Shown piece by piece: positions 5,290 through 12,371 of a stretch of 14,319 bases of DNA. The DNA lies in assembly GCA_021792015.1 (NCBI GenBank), contig JAJYVM010000049.1:1-14319 (forward strand), read 5' to 3'. The stretch's first letter is position 1; every line of letters starts with the position of its first letter. This DNA is from Bacillota bacterium. GTDB lineage: Bacteria > Bacillota > Sulfobacillia > RBS10-35 > JAJYVM01. The notes below the pieces were generated by a model. It saw nothing but the letters and a program-made list of their open reading frames with translations. It had not been told where the DNA came from and did not search any database. Position numbers and translations under genes: made by a program.

Positions 5290-6431
5290 GGCGCGAGGAC
5301 TTCCCGGCGCTGGCGTCGGGCGCGGCCTATTTCGATGGACCTGGCGGCACCCAGGTGCCGTCCGCGGTGATCGATGCGATGGCCCGCTACCTCCGTGGGG
5401 CCAACGCCAACACCCATGGCGCCTTCGCCACCAGCGAGGCGACGGATGCGATGATCCTGGCCGCCCGGCAGGCCGTGTCGGACCTCCTGGGCGCCGAAGG
5501 GGGCCACTGCGTGGCGTTCGGCGCCAACATGACCACCCTCTGCTACATGCTGGCCTTCGCGCTTGGGCGGGGGCTTGCTCCGGGCGACGAGGTCGTGGCC
5601 TGCGAGGTCAACCACGAGGCCAACATCGCGCCGTGGGAAGCCCTGGGCTGCTGCCGGGTCGTGCCGCTGCACGACATGACCGTCCACGCCGACGACCTGC
5701 ACCTGACGCCGAAGACCCGGGTCGTGGCGGTCACCTGGGCCAGCAACGCCACCGGGGCCGTCGCCGACGTGGCCGCCATCTGCAGGGCGGCGCACGACGT
5801 GGGCGCTGTCGCCGTGGTGGACGCGGTGCACTACGTGCCGCACTTCCCGGTCCACGTGCAGGCCATCGGCTGCGACTTCCTCCTCACCTCGGCCTACAAG
5901 TGGTTCGGACCGCACGTCGGGGCGGTGTATGGGAAGCCCGCGGCGTGGGAGGCCCTCGACCCCTACCGCCTGCAGCCGCAGGGTGATGTTGCGCCGGAGA
6001 AGTTTGAGACCGGGACCCTCAACCATGAGGGACTGGCGGGCGTGATCGCCGCCGTGGACTGGATCGCCTCGCTGTCACCGGCGGGCGCGCCGCGCCGGGT
6101 GCGGCTGCGGGGTGCGATGCAGGCGATCGCAGCGCACGAGGAGGCCCTGGCTGATCAACTGCGGTCCGGCCTGGCGGACCTTGCGGTCCGCACCTTCACG
6201 CCGCCAGCTCCGCACACGCCCACCGTCTCCTTTCTACCGAACCGGCGGACACCCGCCGAAGTTGCGGCGGCCCTCGGCCGCCGCGGCTGCCACGTCTGGG
6301 ACGGCGACTTCTTCGCCACGCGCTGCGTGCGGGCACTGGGGACCGAGAGCCTGGTGCGCGTGGGCTTTGCTCCTTACAACACCGCCGAGGAGGTCGACCG
6401 CCTCCTGGAGGCCCTCGCGGAGATCCTGTGA
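5286..6431 (+). CDS. Cysteine desulfurase-like class V aminotransferase
   Basis: A PLP-dependent fold-type I enzyme of 381 residues. Landmarks: FDGPGGTQVP (16-25), the cofactor-stacking H110 in EVNHEANIAPW, SNATG (153-157), VVDAVHYVPH with D179 contacting the pyridine nitrogen, and SAYKWFGPHVG with K205 as the Schiff-base lysine. The C-terminus HVWDGDFFATRCVRAL...VRVGFAPYNTAEEVDRLL is typical of the cysteine-desulfurase-like VC1184-type subfamily. I see no mobile-loop cysteine at the usual desulfurase place (C347 lies in a region where relatives have other residues), so persulfide chemistry is unproven; a lyase, racemase or other beta-elimination role is possible. ATG 5286 overlaps the carboxyltransferase stop (ATGA) and TGA 6429 overlaps the next GTG, placing it inside a coupled operon. 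Confidence 0.88.
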   Translation: MRREDFPALASGAAYFDGPGGTQVPSAVIDAMARYLRGANANTHGAFATSEATDAMILAARQAVSDLLGAEGGHCVAFGANMTTLCYMLAFALGRGLAPGDEVVACEVNHEANIAPWEALGCCRVVPLHDMTVHADDLHLTPKTRVVAVTWASNATGAVADVAAICRAAHDVGAVAVVDAVHYVPHFPVHVQAIGCDFLLTSAYKWFGPHVGAVYGKPAAWEALDPYRLQPQGDVAPEKFETGTLNHEGLAGVIAAVDWIASLSPAGAPRRVRLRGAMQAIAAHEEALADQLRSGLADLAVRTFTPPAPHTPTVSFLPNRRTPAEVAAALGRRGCHVWDGDFFATRCVRALGTESLVRVGFAPYNTAEEVDRLLEALAEIL

Positions 6432-7570
6432 AGGTCACCCGCGAAGCCGTCCGCGCCTACCTCATCGACCGCCTCGCCCTGGCGGACGAGGTCCAGGGCC
6501 CTGCCCTGGACCTCGTCCGGCGCCTGGAGGCCGTCCAGCTCGATCCGGTCGCCACCGTGGAGCGCAATCAGCACCTGGTGCTGGGCGCCCGCCTGCCCGG
6601 GTACCAGCCGGCCGACCTGGAGGCCCTGCTCGCCGCCGGCCAGGTCTTCGAGTACTGGGCCAACGCCATGTGCGCCATGCCGATGGAGGACTACCCGGTC
6701 TTCGAGCCCGTGCGCCGGCACTACCGGACGCTGCTGCAGCCGGCGCTCGACCGCCTGGGTGCCATCGTGCCGCACGTCCTGGACCGCCTGGAGCGGGAGG
6801 GCCCTCTGCCGGCAAGGGCCTTCGCAACGGAGCAGCGCGTGGCCGGGTACTGGGACCGCGCGGCGACCAGCAAGGCCACGTCCCACGCCCTCAACGTGCT
6901 GCTCGATGCCGGTATGGTCATGGTGGCCCGCCGCAGCGGGGCCGAGCGGCACTTCGACCTGCCGGAGCGGGTGGTGCCGGCCCGCCTGCGGCAGCCCCTG
7001 GAGGGCGAGGACGCCGACGCGCGGCGCTTCGACAAGTACCTGCGAGCTGTCCGCATCATCGATGCGAGCAACCCGCGTCTCGGCTGGATGCACATCACCG
7101 GCGAGCGCGGAACCGTTCCCGTCGCCGAGCGGCGGCGGGCGATCGAGGAGCGGGTCCGGCGCGGCTGGCTGGAGCCGCTTGAGATCGAGGGCGTCACCCG
7201 GACGTACTACATGCTGGCCGAGGACCGCCTTGAGGCTCGGGCGGCGGAAGGCTCGGTGCGCTTCCTGCCGCCCCTGGACAACCTCCTCTGGAGCCGGCAG
7301 CGGCTGGCCGACCTGTTCGGCTTCGATTACACCTGGGAGGTCTACACCCCGGCCCAAAAGCGCCGCTTCGGCCACTACACGATGCCGATCCTGAAGGGCG
7401 ACCGGCTGATCGGCCGGATCGACCCGCGCCTGGACCGGAGGACCGGCACCCTGGTCATCAACCTGCTGCACCTGGAGAAGGGTGTTCACCGCACCAAGGC
7501 GCTGGGTGCCGCGATCGAGGCCTTTGCCCACCGGCTCGGGGCCCGCGACGTCGCCATGGGCGCGCCGTAG
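6428..7570 (+). CDS. YcaQ/AlkX-family winged-helix DNA glycosylase
   Basis: 380 residues of the HTH_42 (winged-helix) glycosylase family, which excises alkylated bases and unhooks interstrand crosslinks. The catalytic-loop signature is QLD at 37-39 (AVQLDPVATVERNQHLVLGAR), the Q-x-D form associated with YcaQ/AlkX rather than the Q-x-Q of AlkZ. Other landmarks: FEYWANAMCAMP (74-84), the wing segment AERHFDLPERVVPA, and the C-terminal FLPPLDNLLWSRQRLADLFGFDYTWEVYTP with KRRFGHYTMPILKGDRLIGRIDPRLDR. The start is GTG 6428, in a 4-base overlap with the upstream stop; its context implies coupled translation. It is unusual that a repair glycosylase ends an operon of acyl-CoA carboxylase genes. Family placement is firm, substrate is not. 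Confidence 0.9.
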   Translation: MKVTREAVRAYLIDRLALADEVQGPALDLVRRLEAVQLDPVATVERNQHLVLGARLPGYQPADLEALLAAGQVFEYWANAMCAMPMEDYPVFEPVRRHYRTLLQPALDRLGAIVPHVLDRLEREGPLPARAFATEQRVAGYWDRAATSKATSHALNVLLDAGMVMVARRSGAERHFDLPERVVPARLRQPLEGEDADARRFDKYLRAVRIIDASNPRLGWMHITGERGTVPVAERRRAIEERVRRGWLEPLEIEGVTRTYYMLAEDRLEARAAEGSVRFLPPLDNLLWSRQRLADLFGFDYTWEVYTPAQKRRFGHYTMPILKGDRLIGRIDPRLDRRTGTLVINLLHLEKGVHRTKALGAAIEAFAHRLGARDVAMGAP

Positions 7571-7587
7571 CCGGCCCCGCGGCCGGC
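7570..7587 (+). terminator. Hairpin at the end of the glycosylase gene, possible terminator
   Basis: GCCGGCC (7570-7576) pairs with GGCCGGC (7581-7587) around a CCGC loop, beginning at the last base of the stop codon. It has no T-run, so termination would have to be of the hairpin-only type or Rho-assisted. Confidence 0.4.
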
Positions 7588-7883
7588 CCGGGCGCGACAG
7601 GGACGGCCGCGCTGGCGAAGAATCCGTCCCAGGGGGACGCACCCACGCGCGGAACCGGATCGGGCGTGGGTGCGCGCAGGGGGAACGCGGCCCTCTGCGG
7701 ACGGGCAGGTGCATGCGGACCCATGCCGGACGGCCGCCTCCCCGCGGAGGGCCGTGCCAGCCGGCCGCGGGAGCTGTGCCTGCCCGGCCCGGCGGCGGCA
7801 ATGCGTGCCTGCCCGGGCGTGCACGGCCAGGGGGACAGGCCGTGCCGGGCGCGGTCGCGGATCGCTGAAGAGGAGAACGGGCT
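7588..7883 (+). promoter_or_regulatory. Non-coding stretch with successive hairpins upstream of the universal stress gene
   Basis: No credible gene. Four further inverted repeats follow one another: GGGACGG/CCGTCCC (7600-7606, 7624-7630); an 11-bp perfect stem CGCACCCACGC/GCGTGGGTGCG (7638-7648, 7664-7674); a 13-bp stem with one G-T-type mismatch (7688-7700, 7742-7754); and GCACGGCC/GGCCGTGC (7821-7828, 7838-7845) with an extension GCCCG/CGGGC across a 5-base bulge. The last ends 25 bases before the AGGAG ribosome site (7871-7875). GTGCCTGCCCGG occurs twice (near 7774 and 7805). I recognise no known riboswitch; the stretch may be a structured leader. Confidence 0.5.
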
Positions 7884-8357
7884 GTGTACACGCAGATCCT
7901 GACACCGGTGGACGGCAGCGGACCGTCGGAGGCGGCGCTGCGCCATGCCGTGCGGCTCGCCAAGGAGCAGGGCGCCCGTATGCGGATCGTACACGTCATC
8001 CAGGATCCGTACTGGTATTACGCGGCTGGGGACGTCTCGGGCGTCGACATCGCGGCCATCGAGCGCGCGTGGCGGGAGACCGGCCGCGCCGTCCTGGAGG
8101 CCTCCGCCGCCATCGCGCGGGAAGGCGGTGCGGACCCGGAGCTGGCCCTGCTCGAGGAGCCCGGGCGAGCCACCTGCGATGCGCTCGTGGACGAGGCGTC
8201 GCGGTGGGGGGCAGACCTGATCGTCATGGGCACCAACGGCCGCCACGGGGTCGAGCACCTCCTGCTGGGCAGCGTGGCGGAAGGGGTGGTCCGCCTCACG
8301 ACGGTTCCGGTCCTGCTGCTGCGGACCGGCCACGAGGGCCGCCGGGCCCATGCGTGA
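7884..8357 (+). CDS. Universal stress protein (UspA family, ATP-binding type)
   Basis: A cytoplasmic single-domain Usp of 157 residues, thought to sense or buffer energy and stress states by binding ATP. The N-terminus YTQILTPVDGSGPSEAALRHAV has the conserved Asp (D10). The C-terminal nucleotide loop GTNGRHGVEHLLLGS (116-130) fits the ATP-binding pattern G-x2-G-x9-G-S exactly, followed by VAEGVVRLTTVPVLLLR. The start is GTG 7884, 8 bases after AGGAG (7871-7875), a good ribosome site. It is preceded by a hairpin-rich leader and followed after 98 bp by a P-type ATPase on the same strand, a pairing that suggests shared stress-linked control; whether they share a transcript is not shown. Confidence 0.94.
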   Translation: MYTQILTPVDGSGPSEAALRHAVRLAKEQGARMRIVHVIQDPYWYYAAGDVSGVDIAAIERAWRETGRAVLEASAAIAREGGADPELALLEEPGRATCDALVDEASRWGADLIVMGTNGRHGVEHLLLGSVAEGVVRLTTVPVLLLRTGHEGRRAHA

Positions 8358-8384
8358 CCCCCGCGGCAGGTGGCGCAGGGCCGC

Positions 8385-8409
8385 GCCGGGCGCAGCCGGC
8401 ATGCCCGGC
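8385..8409 (+). other. Hairpin between the universal stress gene and the ATPase gene
   Basis: GCCGGGC (8385-8391) and GCCCGGC (8403-8409) form a perfect 7-bp stem with an 11-base loop in the 98-bp spacer. There is no T-run. Overlapping alternatives exist further on (CCGGCC/GGCCGG). It could attenuate read-through into the ATPase gene; GC-rich chance pairing is also possible. Confidence 0.3.
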
Positions 8410-8455
8410 CTGTCCCGGGGCCGGCCCGGACCCGCGGTCGGCACCCGGGTGAGCC

Positions 8456-10843
8456 ATGACGCCTGACGCGAACCGAGCGGCGTCCGCGACGCCCCCGCCG
8501 CCGTCCCAGGCGACCGGGGCGGCCCCGGACGGTCTATCGTCCGCCGAGGCGGAGGCCAGGCTGCGGCGCTACGGTCCCAACGCCGTCCAGGAGGAGGCTC
8601 GGCACCCGTGGCGTGACTTCCTGGCCAAGTTCTGGGCACCGGTCCCCTGGATGCTCGAGCTGACCATTGTGCTGGAGGCGTTGCAGCGCAAGTGGCTCGA
8701 GGGCGCGCTCATCGGGGTGCTCCTGGTGCTCAACGCCGTGGTGGCCCGCGCCCAGGAGGGCCGGGCGCAGTCGGCGCTGGCGCTGCTCCGCAGCCGTCTG
8801 GTTGTCACCGCCCGCGTGAGGCGCGACGGAAGCTGGACGGCGCTGCCGGCGGAGGCTCTGGTGCCGGGAGATGCCGTTCACCTGCGCATGGGCGATCTGG
8901 TGCCGGCCGACGTGCGCGTGAGCGACGGCCACCTGGCGGTCGACCAGTCCTCCCTCACGGGAGAGGCGCTTCCGGTCGACGTCGATGCCGGCGGGCTCGT
9001 GTACGCGGCGGCGGTGATTAAGCGCGGCGAGGCCACGGGCACGGTGGAGGCGACGGGCGGCCGGACGTACTTCGGCCGCACCGCCGAGTTGGTGCGGACC
9101 GCCCGCAGCACCAGCCGGCTGGAGGGCGTCGTGCTGGGGATCGTCCGCTACCTGGTGTCCCTCGACCTGCTCGTCCTGGTGGCGGTGGTGGCCTTCGGCC
9201 TGTTCAGCGGCCACGGCGCCGCCCAGATCGTGCCCTTCGCCCTGGTCGTGCTGCTGGCCTCCGTCCCCGTGGCGCTGCAGGCCACCTTCACCCTCGCCAC
9301 GGCGGTGGGCGCGACCGACCTGGCGCACAGCGGGGTGCTGGCGACCCACCTCGCCGCCGTGGAGGAGGCCGCCGGCATGGACGTGCTCTGCTCGGACAAG
9401 ACCGGTACCCTCACCACCAATCAGCTGGCGGTGTCCAGCCTGCACCCGTATGCCCCGGCCGACGAGGAGGAGTTGCTGCGTCTGGCCGTGGCGGCGTGCG
9501 AGCAGGCCAGCCTCGACCCCATCGACGTCGCGATCCTGGCCGCCTGGCGCGCCAGGGCCCATGCCGGCCCCGCCGACCGGCGCCTGTCGTTCTCGCCCTT
9601 CGAGCCGGCCACCAAGTGCACCGAAGCCACCATCGAGCGCGATGGACAGCACCTGCACGTGGTCATGGGCGCCCCTCAGGTGATCCTGCAGCGTTCGCAG
9701 GCGGCCGCCGGGCCGGCAGGTGTGGCGGAGGACGTGGAGGCCCTGGCCGCGGGGGGGCTGCGCGCCCTGGCCGTGGCCGCCGGACCGGAAGACGGCCTGC
9801 GGGTGATCGGGCTGGTCGGCCTGGAGGACCCGCTCAGGCCGGACTCGGCGACCGCGGTACGCCGTCTGCAAGAGCTCGGCGTGCGGGCCGTCATGGTCAC
9901 CGGCGACGGCCCGGCCACGGCCCGGGCCATCGGCGCGCAGGTGGGCATCGGCACCCGCGTCGCCCCGCCCGAAACGCTGCGCACGGCAGCGGACGGCGCC
10001 ATCCGCGACTATGACGTCTTCGCCGGGGTCCTGCCGGAGGACAAGTTCGCCCTGGCGCAGGCGCTGCAGCGGGCGGGGCACGTCGTCGGCATGACGGGCG
10101 ACGGGGTGAACGACGCGCCGGCTTTGCGGCAGGCGGATGTCGGTGTGGCCGTCGCATCCGCGACGGACGTCGCCAAGGCCGCCGCCAGCCTGGTGCTGAC
10201 GCGGCCTGGGCTGTCGGACCTGCCCGAGGTCGTCACCAGCAGCCGGCGCATCTACCAGCGCATGCTCACCTACAGCCTGAACACCAGCGTGCGCAAGCTC
10301 GCCCTGCCCCTCTTCCTTGGGCTGGCCCTCATGATCTGGGGCATCTACGTCAGCACGCCCCGCCTGATGGTGCTCCTGCTCTTCGCCAACGACTTCGTCA
10401 CGATGGCCATCGCCACCGATCGCACCGCCGCAAGCCGGCAACCCGACCGCTGGTCGCTGCGGCCGCTGATGCTGGAGGCCCTGTCGCTCGCCGTCCCCCT
10501 CCTCGCGGTCTCCCTGGTACTCACCTGGGTCCTGCTCGCTCGCTCCGACCTGGACACCGCCCAGCTCCAGACCGCCGTCTTCGTATGGCTGGTGCTCACC
10601 GGCCAGGCCACGGTCTACCAGGTGCGGGAGCGGCGGGCCTTCTGGCATACACGACCCAGCCGGTGGCTGCTGGTCAGCACCGTCGGTGCGCTTGCCGGCG
10701 CGATGGTGCTCGCCGGGGCCGGATGGCTGATGGCTCCGCTGTCCTGGAACTGGTTGCTGGTCCTTCTCGGCCTGGGGGTCCTCTACCTCGCGGCGGTCGA
10801 CAGATTGAAGACCGTGCTGCTGGCCGGCCTCGGGACCCTGTGA
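8456..10843 (+). CDS. P3A-type plasma-membrane proton-exporting P-type ATPase
   Basis: An integral membrane pump of 795 residues that would expel H+ at the cost of ATP. Order: cytoplasmic N-terminus, M1-M2 (about 60-100), actuator domain with SSLTGEALPVD (165-175), M3-M4 with VLLASVPVALQ (265-275), phosphorylation site CSDKTGTLT (D314), nucleotide domain FSPFEPATKCTEA (379-391), TGDGPATA, hinge MTGDGVNDAPALRQADVGVA (546-565), then M5-M10. LLFANDFVTMAIATDR (641-656) carries D646 at the place of the essential M6 Asp of plant and fungal H+-ATPases. Odd points: TGES reads TGEA, and the usual ATP-contacting Lys of KGAPQ is Met (M404). No heavy-metal domain or CPC motif, so not a P1B pump. ATG 8456 has only a weak GGGTGAG before it. 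Confidence 0.9.
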   Translation: MTPDANRAASATPPPPSQATGAAPDGLSSAEAEARLRRYGPNAVQEEARHPWRDFLAKFWAPVPWMLELTIVLEALQRKWLEGALIGVLLVLNAVVARAQEGRAQSALALLRSRLVVTARVRRDGSWTALPAEALVPGDAVHLRMGDLVPADVRVSDGHLAVDQSSLTGEALPVDVDAGGLVYAAAVIKRGEATGTVEATGGRTYFGRTAELVRTARSTSRLEGVVLGIVRYLVSLDLLVLVAVVAFGLFSGHGAAQIVPFALVVLLASVPVALQATFTLATAVGATDLAHSGVLATHLAAVEEAAGMDVLCSDKTGTLTTNQLAVSSLHPYAPADEEELLRLAVAACEQASLDPIDVAILAAWRARAHAGPADRRLSFSPFEPATKCTEATIERDGQHLHVVMGAPQVILQRSQAAAGPAGVAEDVEALAAGGLRALAVAAGPEDGLRVIGLVGLEDPLRPDSATAVRRLQELGVRAVMVTGDGPATARAIGAQVGIGTRVAPPETLRTAADGAIRDYDVFAGVLPEDKFALAQALQRAGHVVGMTGDGVNDAPALRQADVGVAVASATDVAKAAASLVLTRPGLSDLPEVVTSSRRIYQRMLTYSLNTSVRKLALPLFLGLALMIWGIYVSTPRLMVLLLFANDFVTMAIATDRTAASRQPDRWSLRPLMLEALSLAVPLLAVSLVLTWVLLARSDLDTAQLQTAVFVWLVLTGQATVYQVRERRAFWHTRPSRWLLVSTVGALAGAMVLAGAGWLMAPLSWNWLLVLLGLGVLYLAAVDRLKTVLLAGLGTL

Positions 10844-10881
10844 CGCTCGCGCCGCGGGTGGCGCTGCGCGCGGCCCGGCAC

Positions 10882-10907
10882 CCGCCGGCCGGGGCGCATG
10901 CCGGCGG
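10882..10907 (+). terminator. Hairpin downstream of the ATPase gene, possible terminator
   Basis: CCGCCGG (10882-10888) and CCGGCGG (10901-10907) enclose a 12-base loop about 40 bases after the ATPase stop. There is no T-tract, so this is a weak call. Confidence 0.3.
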
Positions 10908-11203
10908 CACGCCACACCCACGCCCACGCCCCTGCCGATCTCGGCCAGCCGGCGCACCGCACAGGCGGCCGGCATCCCGAGGCGGTAACCGAACTCAGGC
11001 GTGCAGGACCGGCCGGTCGCGGGCGAGCGCCGGGGTGCGGGCGACGAGGTCGGCCATGTGCGTCGCACCCCCGGCCGCATGCTCCGCCACCGCCCAGGGA
11101 GCCGCAATCCGCAAGCGGCCCAGTTGCCAGCCGCACAGGACCTTTCGGGACACGATCCCGTATGGAGGCCTCCATTGCACGATCGGAACTGGGGGAGCCC
11201 TCT
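10908..11203. promoter_or_regulatory. Non-coding stretch upstream of the GNAT-SDR gene, with palindromes
   Basis: No gene is supported. It contains a 12-bp palindrome GACCGGCCGGTC (11007-11018); a long imperfect hairpin with arms at 11029-11039 and 11064-11074; a 5-bp stem CGGGA/TCCCG (11146-11160); and a 14-bp perfect palindrome ATGGAGGCCTCCAT (11162-11175), 28 bp before the GTG start. The last is the best operator candidate. The GGGGGAG at 11190-11196 is the ribosome site of the next gene. Confidence 0.45.
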
Positions 11204-12361
11204 GTGAACATTCGCCCTGCGCATCCGGACGACATCGCCGCGATCCGCCGCCTGGTGGCCGCCGCCTACGCCCCATATGAGGCCCGCATCGGCCGGCCCC
11301 CCGCGCCTGTCGCCGCCGACTACGAGGCGCTCGTCGCGCGGGGTGTGGTGCACGTGGCGACGGAGGGCTCAGCCCTGATCGGCGTGCTGGTGGCCTGGCC
11401 CGGCCATGTGGAGAACGTGGCCGTCGAGCCCGCGCACCAGGGACGCGGGGCGGGCCGCGCCCTGCTGGCCCTTGCCGAGCGGATGGCCGTGGCCGCCGGC
11501 CTGCGGGAGGTCCGCCTCTACACGAACGAGGCCATGACCGAGAACCTGGCCATGTACGCGCGGCTCGGGTACGTGGAGACGGAGCGGCGGGAGGATGGGG
11601 GCTACCGCCGCGTGTTCTTCCGCAAGGAGGTGCACCCGCCCAGGGCCCTCGTCACGGGCGGCACCCGGGGCATCGGCCTCGCCATCGCCCGTCGCCTGGC
11701 CAGCGACGGCGCGCAGGTGGTCGTCACCGCCCGGCACCCGCCGGCCGAAGAACCCGACCACGGCATCACCTATGTAAACGCGGACGTAACGGACGAGACG
11801 TCCATGGGCGGGGCCGTGCCCGCCGCAGGGCTGGACTGGCTGGTCTGCAACGCCGGCACCGGTTTGGTGCAGCCGCTGGCCGAGACGAGCCTCGCCGAGT
11901 TCGACCGCGTCTGGCGCGTCAACGTGCGCGGCTGCCTCCTCACCGTTCAGGCGTGCCTCCCGGCCCTCCGCCGCAGCGCGCGCGCCGCCGTCGTCCTGAT
12001 CGCCTCCGACGCCGGCGTCCTCGGTGAGCCGGAGACCGGCGCGTACAGCGTCAGCAAGGCCGCCGTGATCATGCTGGGCAAGATGCTGGCCTGCGACCTC
12101 GGGCCCGCCGGCATCCGGGTCAACGTGCTGGCGCCTGGCGACACCGTGCCCGGCATGCGCGAGATGCTGCGCCCGGGCCAGGCCGTGCGCCCGCCCGACG
12201 ACTGGCGCACATGGCCGCAGCCGCCGCTCGGCCGTTACGGTCGAGGCGATGAGGTGGCGGCGGCCACCGCCTTCCTGCTGTCGGAGGAGGCATCGTTCTG
12301 CAACGGCTCGGTGCTCCTGGTGGACGGGGGTAGCCGCGCAGGGCGAACGTCTGTGCTATAG
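11204..12361 (+). CDS. GNAT acetyltransferase fused to short-chain dehydrogenase/reductase (SDR)
   Basis: One 385-residue frame joins two enzymes. Residues 1-142 are a GNAT N-acetyltransferase: NIRPAHPDDIAAIRRL, then the acetyl-CoA loop VENVAVEPAHQGRGAGRALL (69-88, key QGRGAG) and MYARLGYVETERR. Residues 147-385 are a classical SDR: NAD(P) motif TGGTRGIG (151-158), NAG (216-218), N240, S268, catalytic Y281 and K285 (YSVSK), and a C-terminus SFCNGSVLLVDGG. The linker is only about four residues. Start GTG 11204 follows GGGGGAG; ATG 11162 is in frame but lies on a palindrome. AAGGAGG occurs at 11624-11630 exactly at the domain border. Substrates are unknown; together they could reduce and acetylate one metabolite. 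An alternative is two genes merged by loss of a stop, or an assembly error. Confidence 0.85.
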   Translation: MNIRPAHPDDIAAIRRLVAAAYAPYEARIGRPPAPVAADYEALVARGVVHVATEGSALIGVLVAWPGHVENVAVEPAHQGRGAGRALLALAERMAVAAGLREVRLYTNEAMTENLAMYARLGYVETERREDGGYRRVFFRKEVHPPRALVTGGTRGIGLAIARRLASDGAQVVVTARHPPAEEPDHGITYVNADVTDETSMGGAVPAAGLDWLVCNAGTGLVQPLAETSLAEFDRVWRVNVRGCLLTVQACLPALRRSARAAVVLIASDAGVLGEPETGAYSVSKAAVIMLGKMLACDLGPAGIRVNVLAPGDTVPGMREMLRPGQAVRPPDDWRTWPQPPLGRYGRGDEVAAATAFLLSEEASFCNGSVLLVDGGSRAGRTSVL

Positions 12362-12371
12362 TCGGTGATGA

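Noticed and set aside
10995..11276. Minus-strand frame ending in GATHMADLVARTPALARDR with high third-position GC
   Set aside because: No recognisable family, no ribosome site, overlaps the promoter and start of the fusion gene; hairpin arms in this DNA explain part of its composition.
8534..11353. A very long open frame on the minus strand (over 900 codons) opposite the ATPase gene
   Set aside because: It mirrors the ATPase codons, is low-complexity (rich in Gly, Arg, His, Gln), has no family motif, and is the usual antisense shadow in GC-rich DNA.
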